NCBI GenBank assembly: GCA_965214565.1
Contig: OZ243951.1
Span: 1,550,001 to 1,614,000, forward strand
DNA: 64,000 nt
Direction of reading: 5' to 3'
Origin: VXYK01 sp965214565
GTDB lineage: Bacteria > Actinomycetota > Acidimicrobiia > Acidimicrobiales > Aldehydirespiratoraceae
A program made the translations under genes and the position numbers. The number at the start of each line of letters is the position of its first letter. Within the stretch, counting starts at the first letter, position 1. Below, piece by piece: positions 17,015 through 26,642 of the stretch. Under the pieces are notes generated by a model. That model ran no database searches. It was not told the DNA's origin and saw nothing but the letters and a program-made list of their open reading frames with translations.

Positions 17015-18074
17015 AACACTGATGGTCGATCTCGCCGCAACGGTACACGGCGACCTCCTGGACCAGGGCGGCGGCGCCGCGGAGATCCTTCCCGCCATCT
17101 CCCGCCACGCACCATTGCTGGGTGCCCGTGAACGGGAGTCACTGCACCGGCAGGTCACGGCCCGTTTGGCCGGGCTCGGCCCGATCGAACCGTTGCTGGT
17201 TGACCGGGAGATCAGCGAGATCATGATCAACGGACCCGGCGTGGTGTGGTTCGAGCGCCACGGACGGATCGAGTCCAGCGGGGTGGTGCTCAACGACGCT
17301 GAACTGGATTTGCTCGTCGAACGGATCGTTGCGCCGATCGGCCGGATCGTGGACCCACGAAAGCCCTGGGTAGACGGACGCCTGGCCGACGGCAGCCGGG
17401 TCAATATCGTGGCCGCGCCTGTCGCCATCGACGGCCCCTACGTCACCATCCGGCGGTTCGTGCTGCGAGCCGAGGATGTCGCCGATTTTGGGCCGCCGAC
17501 CGTTGCCTCGATGCTGGCGGAGTTGGTCGCTGAACGGCGCAGCATCATCGTCAGCGGCGGTACGGGCGCGGGCAAGACCTCGCTGCTCAACGCTCTGGCC
17601 GCGCATGTGGCGACCGAAGCTCGGGTGATCACCATCGAGGATGCGGCCGAGCTACGGCTCCGCCATCCCCATGTGGTTCGCCTGGAGGCTCGAACAGACG
17701 GCATCGAAGGGGTGGGAGCCGTAGAGATACGTGACCTTCTGCGCAATGCGCTGCGGATGCGCCCCGATCGCATCGTGCTTGGCGAGGTGCGCGGCCCCGA
17801 AGCGCTCGATCTGGTTCAGGCGCTCAACACTGGGCATTCGGGATGTCTGTCGACGATCCATGCGAACTCTCCGACCGATGCGCTGCGAAGGTTGGCGTCT
17901 TTGGTGATGTCGGCGGGAACCGGGCTGCCCCATGACGTGGTCCGCACCCAGATCGGTTCTGCGCTTGATGTTGTTGTGCAGGTTGAACGCACGCCGTCAG
18001 GTGCTCGCGAAGTGGCAGCGGTGGTCGAGGTGGTAGACGGCGACACCGTGCGGCCACTCTGGTGCGGGGGGTGA
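17007..18074 (+). CDS. tadA: Tad pilus assembly / type II-IV secretion ATPase (CpaF/TadA)
   Basis: 355-residue hexameric ATPase that powers Flp pilus extension. The N-terminal domain (LGPIEPLLVDREISEIMINGP) is followed by the RecA-like core with Walker A VSGGTGAGKTSLLNAL, the Asp box TIEDAAELRL, Walker B RMRPDRIVLGEVRG and the His box LNTGHSGCLSTIHANS. Acts on the cytoplasmic face together with the two TadB/TadC-type membrane proteins encoded next. It overlaps both neighbours. Confidence 0.93.
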   Translation: MAETLMVDLAATVHGDLLDQGGGAAEILPAISRHAPLLGARERESLHRQVTARLAGLGPIEPLLVDREISEIMINGPGVVWFERHGRIESSGVVLNDAELDLLVERIVAPIGRIVDPRKPWVDGRLADGSRVNIVAAPVAIDGPYVTIRRFVLRAEDVADFGPPTVASMLAELVAERRSIIVSGGTGAGKTSLLNALAAHVATEARVITIEDAAELRLRHPHVVRLEARTDGIEGVGAVEIRDLLRNALRMRPDRIVLGEVRGPEALDLVQALNTGHSGCLSTIHANSPTDALRRLASLVMSAGTGLPHDVVRTQIGSALDVVVQVERTPSGAREVAAVVEVVDGDTVRPLWCGG

Positions 18075-18658
18075 CTGTGGCGCTGGCAGTGCCCGTGAGT
18101 CGTGCTGAGCATCGTCGCCGGCTCGCCGCGACCGGTCAGCTTCCGGAGATGCTCGACGTGTTGGCGCGTGAACTGCGAGGCGGACGCAACCTGCACGAAG
18201 CGATCCAGACGGCCTCGTCGATGTCATCGCTGCGTGGTCTGGGGCTCGACACGTTGGTCGCCCGCTTCGCCTCTGGTGAGCGGCTCGTGGAGGCACTCGA
18301 CCGCTGGGCCGGCGAGTTGAATCATCCCGACGGTGATCTGGTCCGTGCTGTCGTGAGCCTCGGCTCGGTAACAGGCGGCGCGTTGGCCGGCTCGATGGAG
18401 CGCGCCGCGTTGACTCTGCGCGAACGTGCCGGGCTCGTCGACGAGGTCCGGGTGTTGACCGCACAGACCAGGGCCTCGGCGATGGTGCTGTTCGTCGCGC
18501 CGATCGGTTTCTTGGTTCTGCTTCTGACCCTCGATCCCGCGAGCAGCGCAGCAGTCTTCACCACCGGAACGGGCCAGATCTGCGTCGTGTTGGGCCTGTT
18601 GCTCAACGTCGTCGGTTTCGCGTGGATGCGACGGCTCGCAGCTTCGGTGACCCGATGA
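18062..18658 (+). CDS. Tad locus membrane protein, type II secretion F-domain (TadB-like)
   Basis: 198 residues. The T2SSF domain begins LPEMLDVLARELRGGRNLHEAIQTA and includes DLVRAVVSLGSVTGGALAGSMERAALTLRERAGL. Two C-terminal hydrophobic spans (AMVLFVAPIGFLVLLLTLD and ICVVLGLLLNVVGFAWM) anchor it in the membrane. It lacks the N-terminal spans found in longer TadB proteins, so it is a short version. It forms the inner-membrane platform with the next gene product. The start overlaps the ATPase gene by 13 bases. Confidence 0.8.
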   Translation: MRGVTVALAVPVSRAEHRRRLAATGQLPEMLDVLARELRGGRNLHEAIQTASSMSSLRGLGLDTLVARFASGERLVEALDRWAGELNHPDGDLVRAVVSLGSVTGGALAGSMERAALTLRERAGLVDEVRVLTAQTRASAMVLFVAPIGFLVLLLTLDPASSAAVFTTGTGQICVVLGLLLNVVGFAWMRRLAASVTR

Positions 18659-18689
18659 CCGGCGTTGCCCAGATAATCGGCGGTGCGGC

Positions 18690-19418
18690 GTGAGGATCGC
18701 GCTTGTCGTCGGTTGCTGTGTGCTCAGCGCGGTCTGGTTTCGTCCCTGGCGTGTACGGCCGAGACCACTCGTCGAGACCCTGCCCGAAAGACGGAGCATC
18801 ACCACGGGCTCAACTAGAGGTTCAGCCGGCCAGCGGGTGCTGCTCGGCGTGGTGGTCTTCGGTGCAGTGATGGTGGGGTTGACGCAACCGGTGTTGGTCG
18901 TCCCGCTGGTCTTCATCTACGCGGCCGTGGTGATCCGGGGCCGCCGAGCCTCCACCGACGGCGACGCCACTGTGGCGAAGACCCTGCCCGAGGTCGTGGA
19001 TCTTCTGCTGGTCGGGGTGGGCGCGGGTCTCACCCCGAGAGAAACGCTGCAGCGCTGCCAAGCCTGGCTGCCCGACCCGTTCGCAACGGCCGTGCACAAA
19101 GCGCTGTCGAGAGCATCGGCGGGGGCGACCTTCGCCGACGCGCTCGATCGGGCGATGACTCCGCTAGGGGATCGGGTCCGGCCCCTGGTCGCGGCTCTCA
19201 ACGCGGGCGAACGCGACGGTTCGATGCTGGCCGGCGGCCTGCTGCGGGTGAGCGACGAGGCCCGTCGCCTACGGCGGGTGGCAGCACAGGAACGTGCGCG
19301 CCGCGTGCCCGTCGCCATGCTCGGACCGCTGTTGCTGTGCGTACTCCCCTCATTTGCTCTGCTGACCCTGGTCCCGTTGGTGCTCGGCTCTCTCAAAGAC
19401 CTGGGTGTCGTCGTCTGA
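18690..19418 (+). CDS. Tad locus membrane protein, type II secretion F-domain (TadC-like)
   Basis: 242 residues. N-terminal hydrophobic spans (IALVVGCCVLSAVWF; VLLGVVVFGAVMVGL with VLVVPLVFIYAAVVI) precede the T2SSF domain: TLPEVVDLLLVGVGAGLTPRETLQRC and PLVAALNAGERDGSMLAGGLLRVSDEARR. The C-terminal span is AMLGPLLLCVLPSFALLTLVPL. Second half of the pilus platform, paired with the TadB-like protein 32 bases upstream. Confidence 0.82.
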   Translation: MRIALVVGCCVLSAVWFRPWRVRPRPLVETLPERRSITTGSTRGSAGQRVLLGVVVFGAVMVGLTQPVLVVPLVFIYAAVVIRGRRASTDGDATVAKTLPEVVDLLLVGVGAGLTPRETLQRCQAWLPDPFATAVHKALSRASAGATFADALDRAMTPLGDRVRPLVAALNAGERDGSMLAGGLLRVSDEARRLRRVAAQERARRVPVAMLGPLLLCVLPSFALLTLVPLVLGSLKDLGVVV

Positions 19419-19486
19419 GCCACGGCCGCGGGTTCCCGCTTCCCCCAATAACAAGACAACAGATCGAACGAAACAGGAGGTACCCG

Positions 19487-19714
19487 ATGTTGTTGCATCT
19501 ATGGATAGCGATCGAGGTCGCGATGCTCACAGCTGCAGCCGAGGTGAAGTCGCGGCTGACCGATGACAGAGGTCAGGCAACCGCCGAGTATGCGCTGGTG
19601 GTGCTCGGTGCGGCCACGGTGGCGATGATGTTGATTGCCTGGGCCACATCCACGGGCAAGATCTCGTCGCTGCTCAACAAGGTCGTCAACTCGATAGCAG
19701 ATCGGGTTTCGTGA
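19487..19714 (+). CDS. Flp/DUF4244-type pilin-like small protein
   Basis: 75 residues from an ATG preceded by a near-perfect AGGAGG at 19475-19480; that ribosome site decides the start against a longer in-frame reading. The core DRGQATAEYALVVLGAATVAMMLIAWA is the actinobacterial Flp pilin signature: Gly then hydrophobic helix with Glu at +5 and Tyr at +6, cleaved by a prepilin peptidase. No peptidase gene is in the window. Probably the major pilin of this locus. Confidence 0.85.
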   Translation: MLLHLWIAIEVAMLTAAAEVKSRLTDDRGQATAEYALVVLGAATVAMMLIAWATSTGKISSLLNKVVNSIADRVS

Positions 19715-20082
19715 GACGACGCTGTAGCGAATGCAGGGGTCAGGCGACCGTCGAGTTCGCCCTGCTGCTACCCGTGGCGGTGGTTGCGCTGCTTGTGGTC
19801 GCCCAGATCGGACTCGTGGTTCGTACCCGGGTCATGCTCACCCACGCTGCTCGGGAAGGGGTCCGGATCGCAGCAGTCGGCGGAACCGACGCCGAGGTCA
19901 CCGCCGCGGTCGTCGATGCGGGTTCGCTGGACCCCGCACAGCTCACGGTTGCCGTCACCCGGGACGCCACGGTGGTCCGGGTGTTGCTCGTCTACGTTAT
20001 GCGGACCGACGTCTCAGTCGTGGGAGCGCTCCTCAATGACCCCGAGATGTCGTCGGTCGCCGCCATGTACCGAGAACAGTGA
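19711..20082 (+). CDS. TadE-like minor pilin (pseudopilin)
   Basis: 123 residues, GTG start overlapping the pilin stop (GTGA). After a short basic, Cys-containing lead comes the TadE signature GQATVEFALLLPVAVVALLVVAQIGLV, then TRVMLTHAAREGVRIAAVGG. TadE proteins are processed like pilins and sit at the base or tip of the fibre. No TadF/TadG-like gene follows, so this is a reduced locus. Confidence 0.85.
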   Translation: MRRRCSECRGQATVEFALLLPVAVVALLVVAQIGLVVRTRVMLTHAAREGVRIAAVGGTDAEVTAAVVDAGSLDPAQLTVAVTRDATVVRVLLVYVMRTDVSVVGALLNDPEMSSVAAMYREQ

Positions 20083-20141
20083 GCGTCTGAATCGACGATG
20101 GGTGCGTAAGCCGAGCGTGCTGGTCCGGTACGGTTTCTGGG

Positions 20142-20477
20142 GTGCAACTGGTTGAGACGTTCCACGAGGGGCCGTGGTCGATCACCGCGGTCGTGGGGGA
20201 GCTCGACGTCGTCGGCGGGCCCGAGTTGCGACAGCATGTGATGGCACAGGTCGGCGAGGGCAGCAGTCGTCTGGTGCTCGACCTCAGCGGAGTCGACTTC
20301 ATCGACTCGTTCGGACTCGGAGTCATCGTCGGCGCCTTGAAACGCACTCGACTCCTCGATGGGGACCTGCGAGTGGTTGTACCTGCGCCGCGGATTCGTA
20401 GAGTCTTTGAGGTGTGCGATCTCGATCGAGTGTTCAAGCTGCACAAGACAGTGCAAGAAGCGGTCTCGACCCAATGA
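20142..20477 (+). CDS. STAS-domain anti-sigma factor antagonist
   Basis: 111 residues, single STAS domain. The hallmark LDLSGVDFIDSFGLGVIVGAL holds Ser56 in the DS position that partner kinases phosphorylate. In unphosphorylated form such proteins bind the anti-sigma kinase and free a sigma factor. It precedes the kinase gene by 12 bases, so the two form one regulatory unit. The regulated sigma factor is not encoded adjacent. Confidence 0.88.
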   Translation: MQLVETFHEGPWSITAVVGELDVVGGPELRQHVMAQVGEGSSRLVLDLSGVDFIDSFGLGVIVGALKRTRLLDGDLRVVVPAPRIRRVFEVCDLDRVFKLHKTVQEAVSTQ

Positions 20478-20489
20478 CCGAATGACCCG

Positions 20490-21002
20490 ATGACTCCAGG
20501 CCAAGACTTCCCCGCGGCAACCCGCCACAAGAGCCTCGACTCTGCCGCCGTCTACACCGGTGAGGTGGTTCTCGAGATCCCGGCGCAGATGGAGTTCGTG
20601 TCGCTCGTGCGCTTGGTGGTGTCCGGGGCGGCCCAGTTGCACCCCTATTTCGAGTCTGAACGTGTGGAGGACCTTAGGGTTGCTGTCTCGGAGGCGACGA
20701 CCAATGCCGTCCGGTCCCACGAGGGGGTCGACTCCGCCGCGCAGATCCAACTCACCTGCAATGTCACCGAAGAGCAGATTGAAGTGACTGTCCGCGATCA
20801 CGGCAAGGGTTTCGACCCCGACGCCCTCCCGAACCTCCCCGATCCGGACTCCCCCGAACGGCTACTTCATGAGTCCGGGATGGGGCTTCGGCTCATGCGG
20901 ATGCTGGCAGACGAGACAGAGATCCGACCGTCATCATCAGGGACATGTGTTCGCTTGATTTTCTACGGATCCAAGCGTAGACCCGCTGCTGTGGGCGGGT
21001 AG
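20490..21002 (+). CDS. RsbW-like anti-sigma factor / serine kinase (HATPase_c_2)
   Basis: 170 residues of GHKL fold: N box LRVAVSEATTNAVRSHE, G1 box VRDHGKGFDP, G2 box HESGMGLRLMRMLADE. It would bind and inhibit a sigma factor and phosphorylate the STAS antagonist encoded just upstream. The N-terminal 30 residues are an extension not needed for the fold. Partner-switching pair; target sigma unknown. Confidence 0.87.
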   Translation: MTPGQDFPAATRHKSLDSAAVYTGEVVLEIPAQMEFVSLVRLVVSGAAQLHPYFESERVEDLRVAVSEATTNAVRSHEGVDSAAQIQLTCNVTEEQIEVTVRDHGKGFDPDALPNLPDPDSPERLLHESGMGLRLMRMLADETEIRPSSSGTCVRLIFYGSKRRPAAVGG

Positions 21003-21010
21003 CGTCTCGC

Positions 21011-22381
21011 ATGGTCATGTCTGAGGAATCGCCAACGAGATCATCCCCCAAGCGGCGAAGCCGCGAATTTAGATTCGTGACAGCGCTGGGCCGCCCGCTG
21101 CGCAAGTTCCTGCGCATCCAGGCCGCGGGCGGCATCCTGCTGCTCGGAGCCACGGTAATCGCCCTGATCTGGGCCAATTCGGCTTACAGCGACACGTACC
21201 ACGAGATTCTCGAGACGCACATCTCGATCGAGATCGGCTCGCGTGTCCTGTTGGACCTAGCTCTCGAAGCTTGGATCAATGATGCCCTGATGGCGGTCTT
21301 CTTTTTCGTCGTCGGTCTTGAGATCAAACGGGAATTCGTCGTCGGGACGCTCCAGGACCCGCGTGCGGCCGCCCTTCCGTCGATCGCCGCCATTGGCGGG
21401 ATGGTCCTCCCGGCAGCGATCTACTTCTCGTTCAATCCCAGCGGCATGGCGTCTGACGGTTGGGGTATCCCCATGGCCACCGACATCGCCTTCGCCGTCG
21501 GTGTGGTGTCGTTGCTCGGTGACCGTGTGCCGAGCGTCATGAAGGTGTTCCTGTTGACCCTTGCCATCGTCGACGACATCGGCGCGATCGCGGTCATTGC
21601 GATCTTCTATACGAGCGATCTGTCCGGTGGGTGGCTGATGGCCGCGGTCGGGGCGATTCTTGTTGTGGTCGGCATGCGTCGGGCCGGGGTCGGGTGGACT
21701 CCCGCATACGTGGTCGTGGGGTTCTTCCTGTGGTTCGCGGTGCACGAGTCGGGGATCCACGCCACGATTGCCGGGGTGATCCTGGGTCTGCTCACGCCGG
21801 CTATTCCGCTCAACGAGGTGGAACCCGACGAAGAACCGGTTCTGAGCGCGCTGCGCGGTGATGCGAATGCCATGGTCGTCCGCCGTGCGAACTTCGAGTT
21901 GAAGGACCAGGTCTCGGTGGTGGAACGGCTGGAGGACCTACTCCACCCGGTCTCCAGTTTTCTGATCATCCCGATCTTTGCTCTGGCCAACGCCGGGATT
22001 GACCTGTCGACCGAGACCATTGCTGATGCCGCGACCAGTTCGGTCACGCTCGGCATCGCCGCGGGCCTGGTCTTCGGCAAGATCATCGGCATTACGCTCG
22101 CCACATGGCTCAGCGTGAAGTCGGGGCTGACATCACTGCCACCGTCGGCCACCTGGACCCATGTCGTTGGGCTGGCGGCCACCGCGGGGATCGGCTTCAC
22201 CGTGTCGCTGTTCATCGCCGGTCTGGCCTTCAGCGACCCGCTGTTGACCGAAGCGAAGATCGGTATCCTCGGCGCTTCGGTCGTGGCCGCGGTCATCGGG
22301 ACCTTGATCCTGCTGCGCACAAAACCGATTGAAGAGATCGAGACGGACGACCCGATGTTGGTGGGTACGTCCAGCCCCTGA
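21011..22381 (+). CDS. nhaA: Na+/H+ antiporter NhaA
   Basis: 456 residues, about 12 membrane spans. Family motifs: FLRIQAAGGILLLGATVIALIWANS, FFFVVGLEIKREFVVG, the paired aspartates of the ion site in ATDIAFAVGVVSLLG and LAIVDDIGAIAVIA, and FALANAGIDLS. Electrogenic Na+ export in exchange for protons, for pH and salt homeostasis. An ATG 6 bases downstream (21017) is an alternative start. The C-terminal tail is short and acidic. Presence of NhaA fits a saline habitat, though it is not proof. Confidence 0.95.
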   Translation: MVMSEESPTRSSPKRRSREFRFVTALGRPLRKFLRIQAAGGILLLGATVIALIWANSAYSDTYHEILETHISIEIGSRVLLDLALEAWINDALMAVFFFVVGLEIKREFVVGTLQDPRAAALPSIAAIGGMVLPAAIYFSFNPSGMASDGWGIPMATDIAFAVGVVSLLGDRVPSVMKVFLLTLAIVDDIGAIAVIAIFYTSDLSGGWLMAAVGAILVVVGMRRAGVGWTPAYVVVGFFLWFAVHESGIHATIAGVILGLLTPAIPLNEVEPDEEPVLSALRGDANAMVVRRANFELKDQVSVVERLEDLLHPVSSFLIIPIFALANAGIDLSTETIADAATSSVTLGIAAGLVFGKIIGITLATWLSVKSGLTSLPPSATWTHVVGLAATAGIGFTVSLFIAGLAFSDPLLTEAKIGILGASVVAAVIGTLILLRTKPIEEIETDDPMLVGTSSP

Positions 22382-22469
22382 ATGTTGCGTGTCTGCATTC
22401 GAGGGCTACATTGCCCGGCACCGTTTCTCTGTTTGGTTTGACGTCTCTTGTTTGGATTGACCGTTCCCT

Positions 22470-25163
22470 GTGACTAACGCACTCGTCATTGTCGAATCGC
22501 CTGCCAAGGCCAAGAAGATCGCGGAGTTCCTCGGTGCCGGCTACACCGTCGAGTCGTCGATTGGCCACATCCGCGACCTTCCGCGCAACGCCGCCGAGGT
22601 ACCCAAGGCCTACAAGAACGAGCCCTGGGCGCGCACCGGGATCAATGTCGACGACGGGTTCAAGCCGCTGTACGTGGAGAGCGCCGACAAACGCTCCCAT
22701 ATCAGGCTCCTGAAGCAGTTGGTGAAGGACAGCGACGAGCTGTATTTGGCGACGGACGAGGACCGCGAGGGCGAGGCGATCGCCTGGCACCTCATCGAGG
22801 TGCTCAATCCGCAGATCCCGGTCAAGCGGATGGTGTTCCACGAGATCACTGCCGCTGCGATAGCCGCGGCGGTGGACTCGCCCCGCGAGCTTGACCTCAA
22901 GATGGTCGACGCTCAGGAGGCGCGTCGCATCCTCGACCGGCTCTACGGCTATGAAGTGTCCCCGGTGCTCTGGAAGAAGGTGCTGCCGCAGTTGTCCGCG
23001 GGGCGGGTGCAGAGCGTCGCCACCCGGATCGTGGTCCAACGTGAGCGCGAGAGGATGGAGTTCCTTGCCGCGAGCTACTGGAGCGTGAGCGGCACATTCG
23101 CCGCGGTTGAAGGCGACACACGGGAGTTCTCGGCGTCGCTGTCGACCATCGACGGGGTGAGGCTGGCCGGTGGCCGAGATTTCGGCGACGACGGCCAACT
23201 CGCCCGCGAGGACGTGACCGTGCTCGACGGCGCCGCGGCGTCGGAACTCGTCGGCGATCTGGAGGGTGCGTCCTATGTGGTGCGGTCCCGCGAGTCCAAG
23301 CCCTACCGCAGGCGTCCCGCAGCACCGTTCATCACTTCGACCTATCAGCAGGAGGCGGGTCGCAAGCTGAGGATGTCGGCCCAGATGGCGATGCGCGCCG
23401 CGCAGGGGCTCTATGAGAAGGGCTACATCACCTATATGCGGACCGACAGCACGACGCTGTCGGAGACCGCGCTGCAAGCCGCTCGTGCCACGATCAAGAA
23501 CCGTTACGGCACCCAGTATCTGCCGGACACCCCGCGGCGATACACGAAGAAGTCCAAGAACGCCCAGGAGGCGCACGAAGCGATCCGCCCCGCCGGTGAA
23601 TCGTTCCGCTCCCCTGAAGAGGTGGCCAAAGAGGTTCCCCGCTCAGAAGCGCGGGCCTATGAGCTGATCTGGAAGCGAACCGTCGCCTCCCAGATGACGG
23701 ACTGCACCGGCGAGACCGTGCAGCTTCGACTCGGGGCCACGAGCCGCACCAACAGAGACGTGGTGTTCGCCGCTAGCGGCACAGTGATCTCGCACCGTGG
23801 CTTCCGCGAGGTTTATGAGGAGACTTCCGACGGGACCGGCGACGAGAACGACGAGCGGCGCCTGCCCGCAATCGATGGGGGAGACGAGGTCCGAGCGACC
23901 GGTCCTCTGGAACCCGAGGGGCACGAGACCAGTCCACCGGCGCGTTACACCGAAGCATCATTGGTGAAACGGCTCGAGGAACTCGGCGTCGGTCGTCCCT
24001 CCACCTATGCGTCGATCATCGGCACCATCCTGGACCGCGGCTACGTGTGGAAGAAGGGATCAGCGCTGGTTCCCACTTTCACCGCGTTCGCTGTGGTCAA
24101 CCTGATGGAGAGGCACTTCCCGAACCTTGTCGACTATCGTTTCACCGCCCAGATGGAGGACGATCTCGACAAGATCGCCAGGGGGACCGAGGAATCAGAA
24201 CCCTGGTTGACACGCTTCTATTTCGGTGGCGGCGAGGGCACCGAACCCGGCTTGAAGGAGAAGGTGTCGACCCGCTTGGCCGACATCAATGCTCGGGCGG
24301 TCAACACGATTCCTTTGGGGATGACCGACGATGGACAACCGATCGTTGTGCGGGTCGGCCGTTACGGCCCCTATGTGCAGCGTGGCGATGCCGACGAGAA
24401 CGGCACCAGCAACGGCACCACCGCATCGATCCCCGAGGACCTCCCCCCTGACGAGCTGACCCTCGAGAAGGCGTTGGAGTATCTGGAGATGCCCAGGGAG
24501 GGGCGCGTGCTGGGCACCGATCCCGAGACGGGCATGAACATCTACGCCAGGGCGGGCCGCTTCGGCCCGTACGTGCAGGTCGGCAACAGCGACGAGCAGG
24601 ATCAGAAACCCAAGTCTGCGTCGCTGTTCGCCACGATGACCCTGGAACAGGTCACCCTCGACGATGCACTTCAGCTGCTGTCGCTGCCGCGCACTGTCGG
24701 CACTGATCCGGCAGACGGGCAGGCGATCACTGCCCAGAACGGACGCTACGGCCCCTACATCAGCAAAGGTTCGGACAGTCGCAGCCTCGGGAACGAGGAG
24801 CAGATATTCAGCGTGACGCTCGAGGAGTCTCTGGCCCTGTTCGCGCAGCCCAGACGGCGTCGTGGGCAGGCTCCCAAACCGCCGCTGCGTGAGTTGGGGG
24901 ATGATCCGGAGTCCGGCAGGGCGATGGTCGTCAAGGACGGTCGTTTCGGTCCGTACGTCACCGACGGCGAGTACAACGCGTCCCTCCGAAAGGGCGACAC
25001 CGTCGAGGAGTTGACGGTTGATCGCGCCGCGGAGTTGCTGGCGGAGAGACGCCTGCGGGGTCCTGCCAAGAAGGTAACCAAACGAGCCTCGAGCCGCAAG
25101 AAGGCGGCCAAGAAGACTGCCAAGAAGACCACTAAGAAGGCGGCCAAGAAGCGCGCGACCTGA
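22470..25163 (+). CDS. topA: DNA topoisomerase I (type IA)
   Basis: 897 residues. Toprim domain with IVESPAKAKKI and TDEDREGEAIAWHL; the catalytic Tyr322 is in EKGYITYMRTDSTTLS. The C-terminal half contains four repeats of the topoisomerase C-terminal type (GRYGPYVQ, GRFGPYVQ, GRYGPYIS, GRFGPYVT) instead of Cys4 zinc fingers, and ends in a lysine-alanine tail of about 25 residues (KKAAKK-type repeats), as in actinobacterial TopA. It relaxes negative supercoils. GTG start. Confidence 0.96.
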   Translation: MTNALVIVESPAKAKKIAEFLGAGYTVESSIGHIRDLPRNAAEVPKAYKNEPWARTGINVDDGFKPLYVESADKRSHIRLLKQLVKDSDELYLATDEDREGEAIAWHLIEVLNPQIPVKRMVFHEITAAAIAAAVDSPRELDLKMVDAQEARRILDRLYGYEVSPVLWKKVLPQLSAGRVQSVATRIVVQRERERMEFLAASYWSVSGTFAAVEGDTREFSASLSTIDGVRLAGGRDFGDDGQLAREDVTVLDGAAASELVGDLEGASYVVRSRESKPYRRRPAAPFITSTYQQEAGRKLRMSAQMAMRAAQGLYEKGYITYMRTDSTTLSETALQAARATIKNRYGTQYLPDTPRRYTKKSKNAQEAHEAIRPAGESFRSPEEVAKEVPRSEARAYELIWKRTVASQMTDCTGETVQLRLGATSRTNRDVVFAASGTVISHRGFREVYEETSDGTGDENDERRLPAIDGGDEVRATGPLEPEGHETSPPARYTEASLVKRLEELGVGRPSTYASIIGTILDRGYVWKKGSALVPTFTAFAVVNLMERHFPNLVDYRFTAQMEDDLDKIARGTEESEPWLTRFYFGGGEGTEPGLKEKVSTRLADINARAVNTIPLGMTDDGQPIVVRVGRYGPYVQRGDADENGTSNGTTASIPEDLPPDELTLEKALEYLEMPREGRVLGTDPETGMNIYARAGRFGPYVQVGNSDEQDQKPKSASLFATMTLEQVTLDDALQLLSLPRTVGTDPADGQAITAQNGRYGPYISKGSDSRSLGNEEQIFSVTLEESLALFAQPRRRRGQAPKPPLRELGDDPESGRAMVVKDGRFGPYVTDGEYNASLRKGDTVEELTVDRAAELLAERRLRGPAKKVTKRASSRKKAAKKTAKKTTKKAAKKRAT

Positions 25164-25205
25164 CGGTCTGGGCGCATTCGAGTTGTCACGGTCTAGTCTC
25201 GCGCG

Positions 25206-26642
25206 GTGGACGAGCAGATCCCTTCGAGTAGTGCCACCCGGTTGGGGGAGGCACTCAGAGCGCCCCGCGAACCGGGTCCCATCGAAACGATGTTCGGTTC
25301 AAGGGAGTTCTTCCGGCTGTGGATCGCGCAGGTCATCTCCGCCACCGGCGACTGGCTGGGGCTCATCGCGATCGTGGCGTTGGCCGATCGACTGAGCGAG
25401 GGTTCTGAGGGCACGGCCATCGCGCTGGTGCTCGCGGCACGGATAGCGCCGGGGTTCTTCCTGGCAACGGCTGCGGGGGTTCTTGTCGACCGGCTCGACC
25501 GGAAGCGGGTGATGCTGGTCTGTGACGTCTCCCGGGCGCTGGTGCTCTTCTCGCTTCCCTTCGTCGACAGCCTCCTGGGGCTGATCATCGCCTCGTTCAT
25601 TCTGGAGATCTGCACGATGATGTGGTCGCCGGCCAAGGAGGCGGTGGTTCCCAACATCGTCCCCACCGAGAAGCTCACGACAGCGAACTCCTTGAACGTC
25701 GCGGCTGCCTACGGCATGTTTCCGGTTGCTGCCGGGATTGCCGCGTTGTTGGCCAAGCTCGCCGAGTCCTTCAGCGATGAGGGCTGGGTCAACACTTTCC
25801 GGCTGAATCAGGAAGGTCTGGCATTTTATGTCGACGGCATCTCGTTCCTGGCGACAGCACTGATCGTCTCGACCATCGCCTTTCCGCGCCGCAGCCGCGA
25901 GGAACGCAAAGGGTCTCAAAGGGGCAAATGGGAGATCGGCGGTGCTGTGCGCGAGTTGCGTGAGGGCTGGCAGTTCATTGCTGTGAACCCGATCGTGCGG
26001 GCGGTGAACGTTGGTCTGGCTGTCGGGGTGATCGGCGGGGGGATGCTGGTGCCGCTCGGCGCGCTGTTCGTCAACGATGTCATCTCGGGCGACGAAGCCG
26101 ATTTCAATCTCATTCTCTTCTCGCTCGGACTGGGCATGGCGCTCGGTGTGATTACCGCTTCCGCGTTGCAGAACCGGATCAACCGTTCCTCTGTGTTCCC
26201 GATGGCCCTGTTCCTTGCGGGCGGTGCCCTGCTCGTCTCGGGCTCGTCCTCCCTGCTAGGGATCGTGGTTCCGGTGATCGGGGTTGCAGGGTTCGCCGCG
26301 GGGCCAATCTACGTTCTTGGCTTCACACTGTTGCATGAGCATGTCGACGATATGTTGCGGGGCCGTGTCTTTGCCGCGCTGCTGGTGCTCGTGCGTTTCT
26401 GTCTGTTGATGGCACTTGCGGTGGCACCGTTGCTGGCGGAGGGTTTCGATGTGCTCTCGGATCGTTGGTGGGACTCCGATTGGGACTTCTTCGGTGTGAA
26501 CATCGCGGTGCCCGGTGTTCGTCTCACTATGTGGCTCTCCGCGATCACGGTTGTCGCGGCCGGAGTGCTCGCGTCCTGGAGCCTTCGTGCGAGAGGTGTC
26601 GAGCCCTCCGGAGGACCAGCGCCTAGGGGAGACAGCCGGTGA
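25206..26642 (+). CDS. MFS transporter
   Basis: 478 residues, about 12 hydrophobic spans, GTG start. FFRLWIAQVISATGDWLGLIAIVALADRL at the N-terminus and ATAAGVLVDRLDRKRVMLVCDVSRAL (the loop 2-3 motif with the basic residues) are typical of the enterobactin exporter/macrolide-efflux-like MFS branch. The centre carries a hydrophilic loop (PRRSREERKGSQRG). It is translationally coupled to tmk by a GTGA overlap. Substrate unknown; export is more likely than uptake. Confidence 0.85.
   Translation: MDEQIPSSSATRLGEALRAPREPGPIETMFGSREFFRLWIAQVISATGDWLGLIAIVALADRLSEGSEGTAIALVLAARIAPGFFLATAAGVLVDRLDRKRVMLVCDVSRALVLFSLPFVDSLLGLIIASFILEICTMMWSPAKEAVVPNIVPTEKLTTANSLNVAAAYGMFPVAAGIAALLAKLAESFSDEGWVNTFRLNQEGLAFYVDGISFLATALIVSTIAFPRRSREERKGSQRGKWEIGGAVRELREGWQFIAVNPIVRAVNVGLAVGVIGGGMLVPLGALFVNDVISGDEADFNLILFSLGLGMALGVITASALQNRINRSSVFPMALFLAGGALLVSGSSSLLGIVVPVIGVAGFAAGPIYVLGFTLLHEHVDDMLRGRVFAALLVLVRFCLLMALAVAPLLAEGFDVLSDRWWDSDWDFFGVNIAVPGVRLTMWLSAITVVAAGVLASWSLRARGVEPSGGPAPRGDSR

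Noticed and set aside
22293..23576. 427-codon open frame on the minus strand
   Set aside because: Antisense shadow of topA; no family resemblance and codon pattern mirrors the sense gene.
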